From Phycisphaerales bacterium UBA6054 (GTDB lineage: Bacteria > Planctomycetota > Phycisphaerae > Phycisphaerales > UBA1924), in the NCBI GenBank assembly GCA_002429045.1, contig DIYM01000017.1:1-64000 (forward strand): a DNA stretch of 64,000 nt, read 5' to 3'. A program made the translations under genes and the position numbers. The notes beneath the pieces were generated by a model, which saw only the letters and a list, made by a program, of their open reading frames with translations, was not told the DNA's origin and searched no databases. Below, in pieces: positions 42,619 through 49,933 of the stretch; position 1 is the stretch's first letter; every line of letters starts with the position of its first letter.

Positions 42619-43487
42619 ACGCACCAGCGCGCCGTCCCCGCACCGTCCTCCCGCTCGTCCTGGCGTCGATCACCCTGCTGCACACCCCCGCGCACGCCTC
42701 GCCCACGCCGCTGGGCCCGGCGCTCGAGATGCTCGATCGCGCCGCGCAGGCCCGCCCGATCGACCCCGACACGTCCGCAACGCTCGGAGCCGACGCCGCG
42801 GCCCTGCTCGCCGCATCCGATCTCCAAGCCAAGCACGCCAACCCAGCGTTCCAACGCGCACTCGGCAATGCGCACCTGCTCGCGGGCGATCTGGGCCGGG
42901 CCACCCTCGCCTTCCGTCGAGCCCACGCCGCGGACCCATCCGACCCGGCCACCGCCGCTTCGCTCGCGTACGCAAGGTCGCTCATCGACGCCGCGCCCCC
43001 CGAGACCCGCGCCGCCGCCTGGCGACGCGTCGCCCTGGCCGCGTCGGACCGCGTGCCGAGAGCCCCGGTCTTCTTCGGAGCGATCGCCACGCTGTTCGCG
43101 GCCTGCCTGCTGTTCGCCCGCCGAGCAGCGGCGCCCACACGCCGAGAGCCGGGCACCTGGCACACCCCCACCGCCGTCACGCTGCTGACGCTCTCGGGCG
43201 CCGGGGCCGCGTTCCTCGCCGCCGACACGCTGACCACCGACCGCCAGGCCGCGGTCGTCATCAACCAGGCCCCGGCCCGCACCGGCCCCGACACCGACAT
43301 CTACCCGCCCGCATTCTCCGAACCGCTCCCGCCGGGCACCGAGGTCACCATCGTCGAAACACGGGACCAGTGGGCCCGAATCAGGCTGGCAAACGCGTCT
43401 CCGGACACGCAGGCCTGGCTCCCCGCAGCCTCGATCGAGACCATCCGCCCCCCCGCACCACTCGCCGAGCCCGCCCGAGCTGACTAG
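42615..43487 (+). CDS. BatE-like TPR/SH3 membrane protein
   Basis: The 290-residue protein starts with a signal sequence, then TPR-like helices (residues 60-130, ALGNAHLLAGDLGRATLAFRRAHAADP), two transmembrane helices (near 155-172 and 190-207), and a C-terminal bacterial SH3 domain with VVINQAPARTGPDTD and TEVTIVETRDQWARIRL. This arrangement matches BatE. It closes the MoxR-Bat operon and ends 16 nt before tRNA-Gly. Confidence 0.82.
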   Translation: MNAPARRPRTVLPLVLASITLLHTPAHASPTPLGPALEMLDRAAQARPIDPDTSATLGADAAALLAASDLQAKHANPAFQRALGNAHLLAGDLGRATLAFRRAHAADPSDPATAASLAYARSLIDAAPPETRAAAWRRVALAASDRVPRAPVFFGAIATLFAACLLFARRAAAPTRREPGTWHTPTAVTLLTLSGAGAAFLAADTLTTDRQAAVVINQAPARTGPDTDIYPPAFSEPLPPGTEVTIVETRDQWARIRLANASPDTQAWLPAASIETIRPPAPLAEPARAD

Positions 43488-43490
43488 CAT
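43485..43490 (+). promoter_or_regulatory. TAGCAT -10-like box before tRNA-Gly
   Basis: TAGCAT overlaps the stop codon of the BatE-like gene and ends 13 nt before the tRNA. It is a plausible tRNA promoter element, but no -35 box is visible. Confidence 0.35.
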
Positions 43491-43503
43491 CCCAAGAACA
43501 CAC

Positions 43504-43575
43504 GCGGGTGTAGTTCAGTGGTAGAACGTCAGCTTCCCAAGCTGAATGTCGTCGGTTCGATCCCGATCACCCGCT
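43504..43575 (+). tRNA. tRNA-Gly (anticodon CCC)
   Basis: The acceptor stem is GCGGGTG with CACCCGC and discriminator T. The anticodon stem TCAGC/GCTGA holds the loop TTCCCAA, giving CCC, which reads GGG. The T arm is GTCGG-TTCGATC-CCGAT. No CCA is encoded. It stands exactly where the phage-like genes begin and may be the integration site. Confidence 0.95.
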
Positions 43576-43690
43576 TTCGGCCCGAGAACCCCTTTCCTAG
43601 TTGTGGGGTCGCTCGGTCCGGCCAGGCGTAGTCCCCGCTTGAGCCTGGCGAACTGCGGGGCGGATTCGGAGCTGGTAACTCCGGCCGGAA

Positions 43691-43725
43691 AGAGGGGCTC
43701 TGCTTCGGCACAGCCCCTCTTTTTT
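43691..43725 (+). terminator. Strong intrinsic terminator after tRNA-Gly
   Basis: AGAGGGGCT pairs with AGCCCCTCT, with a further TGC/GCA pairing around a TTCG tetraloop, and six Ts follow. It ends tRNA-Gly transcription and insulates the phage-like region. Confidence 0.9.
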
Positions 43726-43736
43726 GCGGGCTTCCT

Positions 43737-44273
43737 ATGGGCAACGACATTCACATTGAAGCCTGGCTCCGCGACGTTTCGTGGTGCCCCGACCCATACA
43801 ACCAGAGGGAGTACTTCGCGAAGTACGTGCTCGGGCTTGAAGGCCAATCGGCATGGGTTTGCCGGAAGCGAGACGGCCGCCTAGTCGGCTTCCTTGGACC
43901 CGAAGAGTACTCGCGGCTCCATGTTTTGATCATCGGTGATGCTCCGTTCCACATCGACTTGGGCATCTCGAAACCATCGGACAAGATCGTGTCCGTGGTG
44001 ATTCAGCTCGACGAAGAGGACATCGGCCCAGCGTTTAAACGCGGGAAGGCGCGACTCGCCAGAGTTGAAGCCGCAGCGGAAGAGGCGGCGTTTGCAAAAC
44101 GTGAAGCGAGGGCGGCGCGCCGCGCATTCGCGAAGGCCGTTTGCTCATCGGCGGGTCGCACAACTCGATCCCTCCTGGCACTAGCATTCAAGGCGTCAGG
44201 GAAAGCACTCTCATTCACACGACGCTCAATCGGGCGATACTGGGCCTGGATCGTCTCGCGGACCCAGGCCTGA
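43737..44273 (+). CDS. Hypothetical protein, first gene after tRNA-Gly
   Basis: The ATG comes 12 nt after the terminator Ts. The 178-residue product has an N-terminal alpha/beta half (residues 1-95, with CPDPYNQREYFAKYVLGLEG and DAPFHIDLGI) and a C-terminal half that is a highly basic Ala/Arg/Glu helix, then a short hydrophobic segment ending in Trp-rich RYWAWIV. I recognise no family. GC content is lower than in the Bat operon, and codon use changes to include AT-ending codons, consistent with foreign DNA. How it is transcribed is unclear, because a terminator stands immediately upstream. Confidence 0.55.
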   Translation: MGNDIHIEAWLRDVSWCPDPYNQREYFAKYVLGLEGQSAWVCRKRDGRLVGFLGPEEYSRLHVLIIGDAPFHIDLGISKPSDKIVSVVIQLDEEDIGPAFKRGKARLARVEAAAEEAAFAKREARAARRAFAKAVCSSAGRTTRSLLALAFKASGKALSFTRRSIGRYWAWIVSRTQA

Positions 44274-44297
44274 TTCAATCCCTCCACATTCGCGCTG

Positions 44298-44333
44298 TTT
44301 GTGTTTGACACAAAGCTCGCGGACCGATAGATT
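44298..44333 (+). promoter_or_regulatory. Near-consensus phage promoter with palindromic operator
   Basis: TTGACA at 44305-44310 and TAGATT at 44328-44333 are separated by exactly 17 nt, the best sigma-70 match in the window. The -35 box is embedded in the palindrome TTTGTG-TTTGA-CACAAA (44298-44314), so a repressor bound there would block it. TTTGACACAAAG recurs at 55358. Confidence 0.7.
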
Positions 44334-44338
44334 CCTCG

Positions 44339-44363
44339 CGTCAGGGCAAGCCGCTCCCTGACG
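44339..44363 (+). promoter_or_regulatory. Hairpin at predicted 5' end of transcript
   Basis: CGTCAGGG and CCCTGACG pair perfectly over eight bases around a 9-nt loop. Its first base coincides with the start expected from the promoter just upstream. No T tract follows, so it is more likely a stabilising or regulatory 5' structure than a terminator. Confidence 0.5.
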
Positions 44364-44662
44364 TTACCAACCAGCGGCACAACTAGGCCCCACTCACAGC
44401 AAGGGGCACGAATCACCGCCCGTCTGATCGACGGGGGTCTGTCCGATGGCCGTGTCTTCCTGTGCGCGGTCTAGATGCACGGACGCGGCGCGTCGCCGTT
44501 CGACCTCCATTCGACCAGGGGCCCGCGTTCGGGTGTCTCCAGGCCCGTGCGCGGATTCTCTCCGTCCGCACGGAAGCGGGCTCTCTCCGGGCCGTGGATA
44601 TGGCTCGACCCTCGCGGCTCGCCGGCTCACCCCGCCGGCGTGCCGTTTGAAAGGCGGTCGCG

Positions 44663-44920
44663 TTGATCACACCGAAGAACATGAACTTTGAGGGCGTCCA
44701 AGTCCAAATCCCTGACGATCTGGGCGCTTCCTCCGGACGCTGCTCGGGACGATTCTCGGCCTTCGTCGCTGGGGCGTACGCAGCGGCATATGGGAAGCCC
44801 GAGTCCGCGTGTCCGTATGAATCGAAGCGCGGCTCCGGATCCTTTCGAAAGGCGTGGATCCGAGGTCACCGGGCCCGAACAGAGTCGGGTGCTCGTTCAT
44901 CTGCGAAGGGTGTCGCGTGA
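44663..44920 (+). CDS. Small hypothetical phage protein
   Basis: This 85-codon frame is supported mainly by its end: its TGA overlaps the ATG of the methylase gene (TGATG), a typical coupling arrangement. The N-terminal part MITPKNMNFEGVQVQIPDD looks protein-like, while the rest is Ser/Gly/Arg-rich. The start could be the TTG at 44663, after AAAGG, or the in-frame ATG at 44681. I recognise no family, and the frame could still be spurious. Confidence 0.4.
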   Translation: MITPKNMNFEGVQVQIPDDLGASSGRCSGRFSAFVAGAYAAAYGKPESACPYESKRGSGSFRKAWIRGHRARTESGARSSAKGVA

Positions 44921-45861
44921 TGGCCGAGGCCCCTGCCATCACCGCCCTGGCGCCGTGGTTCGGCGGCAAGCGACGGATGGCGCCCGCCATCGTTCGGCAG
45001 TTGTGTTGGGATCCCGAGAGGCAAGTCGAGCGCGTGCCCGACTACTTTGCCGAGCCGTTCTGCGGATCAATGGCCGTGTCGATGGCGATGCCCAAGGTGC
45101 AAACGCATCTCGTCAGCGATCTCCATCGGGAGCTGATCGGCTTCGCGGAGGTCCTCGCCGGCCCGAACGGCCCGGCACTCGTTGCTCGGTGCGAACGCAC
45201 ACTCTGTTGCGAGAGCATCTACGACGACGCGTGCAAGCAAATCGAACGGTTCCGCGGAATGCGGCCCTACCTTCCCGATACACAGTCGGCATTCGATCGA
45301 GCGTGGGCGTTCTACGTCGCAGCTTGGCTCGGTCCGAACGGGCTGATCGGCACGGAACACAATGCTCGATTCTGCGCCCGCTTCGGCCCGGGCGGCGGCA
45401 GCCCTGCCAAGCGATTCCAGAGCGCCGCCGATTCGCTCCCGTGGTTCATGGAGCGGCTTCGCGAGATGGTGATCCTCAACCGCGACGCGTTCGAGGTCAT
45501 CGGTTCGATCCAAGACAAGCCGGGCGTGGCGATTTACATCGACTCCCCGTACACCCGTGAGACCCGCGTCTCCGGCGAGTACGTTCACGAGTTCGAAGAC
45601 AAACAGGGCGCGACGATGTTCGGCGCCGAGGATGACCACGACCGGCTTGCGGCCGCTCTCGGCCGCTTCAAGCACGCTCGCATCGTGGTCAGCTACGAGG
45701 ATTGCGATCGAGTCCGCGAGCTTTATGCGGGCTGGGACGTCATCGACATGGGCCAACACAAGAACACGAGCAACGCCGCGAAGGCGGGTCGATCGAGTGA
45801 TCAGGCCCCCGAGGTGTTGCTCATCAACAACGGGGCACGACCAATGGAGGCTGACCGATGA
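44920..45861 (+). CDS. D12-class N6-adenine DNA methyltransferase
   Basis: The 313-residue Dam-like enzyme shows the D12-class order. F14-G-G-K17 in PWFGGKRRMAP is the S-adenosylmethionine-binding start. E45-P-F-C-G-S50 is motif I. The catalytic motif IV is D208-S-P-Y211 in YIDSPYTRETRVSGEY, where family members have DPPY. VVSYEDCDRVRELYAGW closes the fold. It would methylate adenines, possibly to protect phage DNA from host restriction. The change of the first Pro of DPPY to Ser may lower or alter activity. It overlaps its neighbours at both ends (TGATG, ATGA). Confidence 0.82.
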   Translation: MAEAPAITALAPWFGGKRRMAPAIVRQLCWDPERQVERVPDYFAEPFCGSMAVSMAMPKVQTHLVSDLHRELIGFAEVLAGPNGPALVARCERTLCCESIYDDACKQIERFRGMRPYLPDTQSAFDRAWAFYVAAWLGPNGLIGTEHNARFCARFGPGGGSPAKRFQSAADSLPWFMERLREMVILNRDAFEVIGSIQDKPGVAIYIDSPYTRETRVSGEYVHEFEDKQGATMFGAEDDHDRLAAALGRFKHARIVVSYEDCDRVRELYAGWDVIDMGQHKNTSNAAKAGRSSDQAPEVLLINNGARPMEADR

Positions 45862-46202
45862 AACAGATCCGAAGATGGTGGACCGATCGTGTCGCGAGCA
45901 TCAAGCTGCTGCGCGTAGAGCTTCGAGAGTCGCAGGCCACGGCTGATGAACTGATGCAGCTCTACCACAGCGCATCGGTCGTCAGGGACCAGCATCGCCG
46001 CGCCCGTGATACGACCGAACGCCAGCTCGCATCGGAAAAGCGATTGAGACTCGCCTCCGATCAGAAGCTCCATGCGCTGCTGATCGAGAAACGTCAGCTC
46101 GCAGCCGAGGTATCCCGGCTCCGTTCCGAACTCGCCACAGCACGCGCCGAGTCCATCGTCTGCATCCCAGATCAGCAACCGCTCGGCCGCACCGGCTCGT
46201 GA
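45858..46202 (+). CDS. Coiled-coil phage protein
   Basis: ATGA overlap couples it to the methylase gene. The 114 residues are almost entirely one long charged helix with heptad-like Leu/Ala spacing from about 15 to 100 (ELRESQATADELMQLYH, LIEKRQLAAEVSRLRSELATARAE). There is no signal peptide or membrane helix. Its position just before the fibre-like gene would suit a fibre-assembly chaperone or a structural linker, but this rests only on context. Confidence 0.6.
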   Translation: MKQIRRWWTDRVASIKLLRVELRESQATADELMQLYHSASVVRDQHRRARDTTERQLASEKRLRLASDQKLHALLIEKRQLAAEVSRLRSELATARAESIVCIPDQQPLGRTGS

Positions 46203-46218
46203 ACGGAGATCCGCACAG

Positions 46219-48855
46219 ATGACCCAACTCCAAGTCGATTTCGATGGTCAACCCCTCGGCGGGAGCATCGCGCCGATCGGCGATGCCCCGATGTACCACC
46301 ACCGAGCCCATGCCGTGTTCGGATCACCGGGGATCTTGCAGCTCGACGGGTTCTACCCTGCCGCGCAGAGCGTGCGGGTCCATCGTGCGTCCGTCTGGAA
46401 TGGCCAGGACGTCATCGCGATCCATGCCGACTCGGTCTTCCGCCTCGACATCTGGTTCGGCAACCCCGCAGGCGAAGGCACGCGATCGTCCTACTCGACC
46501 GACAACGGATCCGGGCAGTTCGACATCCTTGCGGGCGCCATCGCCGGCTGGCGGTTCTACCCGTTCCAGTCGGAGGTGATCGGCGGACGCATGCTGTTCT
46601 ACTGCTCGGGATCGGAGATCAGCACCGGGCGCGTCGCCCGGGTCGCCGTCGTCTCGGCGACCTTGGCCGATCTCCAGGCGGGCGCCACGGACCCCTGGAC
46701 ACTCCACTACGTCAGCGACGAGTTCGCGGCGACGGCCGAGGGCATCGGTGGTCTCTGGATGGCATCGAAGTCTGTCGCCGACGCCGGGTCCCGCTGGGTG
46801 GTGATCTGCGACTACGACTCCGATTCGAAGACGGGCGGTCAGACGTTCGTCCTGAACGTGGCCAACGACGGAACCGTTGGCGACATGGTCAGGATCGCCA
46901 ACACATCCGGAGGGACGAACGAACACTACCACTCGGGGGTCCTGCTCAACGACGGGTCGCAGCACCGGGTGGTGTGGCACATCGGGGACGGCACGATCCG
47001 CACGCTGCACCGGTCGATACCGGACATCGCATCGTTCGCCGCGAACGCCACAGAAGACGCCTCATCCGGCATTGGTGGTTCGTACCGCGTGAAGAACGCG
47101 TCATCGATCGACTGGGGAGACCCAGAGGTCGCGGCCGGGCCGCTGCTCACCGGGTCGACCATGACGAGCAACAGCCGCTCACAGAACCTCTTCCCGCTCT
47201 GCGTGGACCCACGCGATCCCTCCAAGTACCTAAAAGGTGGCGATACCGATTCGGGCCTGATCCAGCGGGTGTCGCTCGATGCCAATGGGATCGCGGTCAA
47301 CGAGATGGTCTTCAATCCGGTCTCGAACCACATCCCCCAGGAGAGCACGGCCCAGTCGTTCTACCTATCGACGTTCCTGTGCGATGTCACGGGGGACCGC
47401 GTCGCGGCGATCGTCTCGAACGAGTTCAACAACGGGTCGCCCGCGCCGGCGTTCTCCGGGATCGCTCTGTCGACCGACGGCGGCCGCTCGTTCGGATGGG
47501 CGTTCAAGGGGACGCCCAGCTCGGGCGTGGTTCAGAACTGCGGCGTGGCGGTGCTCCAGGATGGGACGCTCATCACGGGCACCGTGGATACGACCGCGTC
47601 CGTCCGCGTGATCACGCCTGGCACCGAGATCAATGGCCGCCCGCTGTTCGTTGGGTTCCGGCCCGCGAACGTGCTCCCTGACCTCGACGAGAACGCCAAC
47701 GATGGCATCTCGGCATCAGCGGCGCCGACCGTCACCGCGGCCCACGACGGGGGCACCGAGAAGCCCACTCCAACGATCGTCCACTCCCAGAACGGGTACA
47801 CCCTGGAACGCGGCCCGGCGGACAACGCCGGCGCGTTGAGCCTCTTCGATTCAGGTGCGCCCGCAGCTGGTATCGCGGCCTCGAACATGGTGCTCGCGGT
47901 CTGGATGCGCAAACGCACCCCCGACGACAACGCCGAAGAATGGCGGATCAAGGACGAGGTGCGGCACTTCCTTTGGACCGCTGCGGCTTGGGGATCCTCC
48001 GGACCGCTGACCGGGATCCCGAACATCGATGGTGATTCGGACGATTGGGTCCGTGCGATCATGATGTACGACGGCTCGGGCGTCACTGGCTCACCCGGGA
48101 GCATGCAACTGCTTCTCCGTGGAAACGCGCTCAATGCATCCGCCGCCAGGTGCGAGCGGGTCTTCGAGTCCCTCGTGGTCGACCACGACCGGCCGCCACT
48201 CCCCTACCCCGACCCAGCTCTCTCGGGCGTCTCGTCTGGCAAGCTGGAAAGCCTCGGTCTCGGGACGGCCTGGACGGCCCTCGTGGTCTACCAGATCCCC
48301 GAGGAATGCTGGGATGCATGGACGGCGAGTGAGGACGGAGCGTGGCACGGGCCTGTCCCGATCCTCTCCATCGCTGACGCAAACGGGGGCAACGCCATCA
48401 CACTGTCCGGATTCATGGACGCTCGCGCATCAGGCGGATCGGGTGTGGCGATGACCGACGCGAACTTCGGCTGGGAGATCGCAGACACCGACTCGTCGCT
48501 CGCCACATCCATCGCCGACCAGCCGATGCGAACGGGCTCCCTGATCGTCGCGATCAGCAAGGACGGCGCTGGCGACATCAACTATGTCATTGCCGGCCCG
48601 CAAGGCACCACCGCCGGCTCGCGTCCGATGTCCTCAGTGGTCGACGCAGACGCGATTCGGTTCTCAAACGTGGCAGAGGACGATGCCCTGGAGATGTACG
48701 TGCTATCCGCGCGAGCTGATTCGGAAGCTAGGTCCGGGGATGATCTCGTGCGCGTGGTCGCCACGCTTGAGGTCGGGATACCAGATCCGGACGAAAGCGG
48801 CGGTCCCGATACGTCCATTCTTTCGTCACCGTTCCCACCCACCATCGTCCTGTAG
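46219..48855 (+). CDS. Large phage fibre / receptor-binding-like protein
   Basis: The 878-residue protein is rich in Gly, Ser, Asp and Thr and poor in Lys, as in phage fibres and spikes. Residues 1-90 may be a short virion-attachment domain. Residues 90-480 have repeated blade-like patterns, including SGTNEHYHSGVLL-type strands and an Asp-box-like STDGGRSFGWAF near 415, as in sialidase-type beta-propellers. Residues 560-840 look like concanavalin/lectin-like beta-sandwich regions with WTALVVYQIPEE. A receptor-binding or glycan-cleaving role is inferred from this pattern. It lies next to the integrase gene rather than after the tail genes. Confidence 0.6.
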   Translation: MTQLQVDFDGQPLGGSIAPIGDAPMYHHRAHAVFGSPGILQLDGFYPAAQSVRVHRASVWNGQDVIAIHADSVFRLDIWFGNPAGEGTRSSYSTDNGSGQFDILAGAIAGWRFYPFQSEVIGGRMLFYCSGSEISTGRVARVAVVSATLADLQAGATDPWTLHYVSDEFAATAEGIGGLWMASKSVADAGSRWVVICDYDSDSKTGGQTFVLNVANDGTVGDMVRIANTSGGTNEHYHSGVLLNDGSQHRVVWHIGDGTIRTLHRSIPDIASFAANATEDASSGIGGSYRVKNASSIDWGDPEVAAGPLLTGSTMTSNSRSQNLFPLCVDPRDPSKYLKGGDTDSGLIQRVSLDANGIAVNEMVFNPVSNHIPQESTAQSFYLSTFLCDVTGDRVAAIVSNEFNNGSPAPAFSGIALSTDGGRSFGWAFKGTPSSGVVQNCGVAVLQDGTLITGTVDTTASVRVITPGTEINGRPLFVGFRPANVLPDLDENANDGISASAAPTVTAAHDGGTEKPTPTIVHSQNGYTLERGPADNAGALSLFDSGAPAAGIAASNMVLAVWMRKRTPDDNAEEWRIKDEVRHFLWTAAAWGSSGPLTGIPNIDGDSDDWVRAIMMYDGSGVTGSPGSMQLLLRGNALNASAARCERVFESLVVDHDRPPLPYPDPALSGVSSGKLESLGLGTAWTALVVYQIPEECWDAWTASEDGAWHGPVPILSIADANGGNAITLSGFMDARASGGSGVAMTDANFGWEIADTDSSLATSIADQPMRTGSLIVAISKDGAGDINYVIAGPQGTTAGSRPMSSVVDADAIRFSNVAEDDALEMYVLSARADSEARSGDDLVRVVATLEVGIPDPDESGGPDTSILSSPFPPTIVL

Positions 48856-48952
48856 AGATTTTCCGTTTGTGCGGTCACAGACGACCGTATTCCCAATCCT
48901 GTTTGTTGCACGGATGCCCGTTCCTCGCGATGTTTCGCCCGGAGGGCAACAC

Positions 48953-49903
48953 ATGATCGCTTCGCCAGAGCTGAAAGTAACAAAGGCATTAGATTTGTTC
49001 TTGGACTATGTCAACCGCAAGTACGACCACGGAGACGGGCGCGGCCCGACCCGACAGGCGGACAACGTGCGCTCCGCAGTTGAGCGATGGGTGCGCCCGT
49101 ACGTAGGCGACCGCTGGCTTTACGAGTTCGACGGACCGGTGTTCGATGCGATGGTGTGGTCCTGGGTAGACTCCGGCAAGCTCGGCCGAAAGCAAGTTAA
49201 TCGTTACATCTCGTTCGTTCGTGATTTCATCAAGTTTTGCGTCCGAAGCGGATACGCACAGCCTGACCAGATCGAGGCGATCAGGTCCGTAGATCGGATC
49301 CGTCAGAACCAGTTCGGGATCGCCGATCCCGAGCCCCGTCAACCCGTCGACGATGAACGCTATCGCCTCGCGCTGCCCCATCTCTCCCCGATGGTCCGAG
49401 TCATGGTCAAGCTGCTCTATCACACTGGCATGCGACCAGGCGAGGTCCGGGCGATGAGCGCTCGTGATCTCACCCAGACGGAACGCGAAGGGCGGGAGGT
49501 TGTCCTGTACACGCCGAAGCACCACAAGACCGCCCACCTTGGGAAGAGACGGATGATCCCGTTCGTGGGCGACGGGCTGGCCGTGCTCACCGACTGGATC
49601 GCCGGACTCGATCTCGATACATCCGGCCCCGGCTACCTCTTCTCGCGTGATCCCAGGGGCCGGCACATGATCGCGATCGATCGGATCAACCGTGAAGTGC
49701 GCCAGGCATGCTTGACAGCCCGGATTGAGCCCTGGACGCCAATGCAGCTCCGCCACCGCTTCGCGACCGAGGCAGAGGCCAAGCTCGGCAACCTGAAAAC
49801 CGTGTCGCCCATGATGGGCCACACGAGCGTGAATACGACCAGGATCTACGCCCACCCCAGCGACGAGGCCGCGATCGCGACAGCACTCAGGCTGGCGCAC
49901 TGA
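48953..49903 (+). CDS. int: Phage integrase (tyrosine recombinase)
   Basis: The 316-residue protein has an N-terminal SAM-like core-binding domain (residues 10-105) and a catalytic domain with Arg161 in HTGMRPGEVRA, a beta-hairpin Lys in KTAHLGKRRM, Arg267 in MQLRHRFATE, His290 in MMGHTSVNTT and the nucleophile Tyr299 in RIYAH. The box II His that normally precedes the second Arg (HxxR) is replaced by Met264. ATG 48953 is preferred because GGAGGG lies 7 nt upstream; ATG 48914 is in frame as well. It catalyses site-specific insertion and, with help, excision of the phage. Confidence 0.92.
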   Translation: MIASPELKVTKALDLFLDYVNRKYDHGDGRGPTRQADNVRSAVERWVRPYVGDRWLYEFDGPVFDAMVWSWVDSGKLGRKQVNRYISFVRDFIKFCVRSGYAQPDQIEAIRSVDRIRQNQFGIADPEPRQPVDDERYRLALPHLSPMVRVMVKLLYHTGMRPGEVRAMSARDLTQTEREGREVVLYTPKHHKTAHLGKRRMIPFVGDGLAVLTDWIAGLDLDTSGPGYLFSRDPRGRHMIAIDRINREVRQACLTARIEPWTPMQLRHRFATEAEAKLGNLKTVSPMMGHTSVNTTRIYAHPSDEAAIATALRLAH

Positions 49904-49933
49904 AGACCATCCCTGCGGCACGGAGGCCGAGAC

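Larger units (their letters stand above)
44274..44662. other. Non-coding phage segment with promoter and hairpin
   Basis: This 389-nt gap holds a near-consensus promoter (44305-44333), a hairpin at the predicted transcript start (44339-44363), and about 280 nt without a convincing gene. Several overlapping short frames exist on both strands between 44394 and 44691. None has a clear ribosome binding site, and all are Arg/Ser/Pro-rich as expected of GC-driven noise. An untranslated regulatory RNA is possible. Confidence 0.5.

Noticed and set aside
44394..44691. Several overlapping 60-90 codon frames in the gap before the methylase operon
   Set aside because: They overlap one another on both strands, lack Shine-Dalgarno sites and are dominated by Arg, Ser, Pro and Gly.
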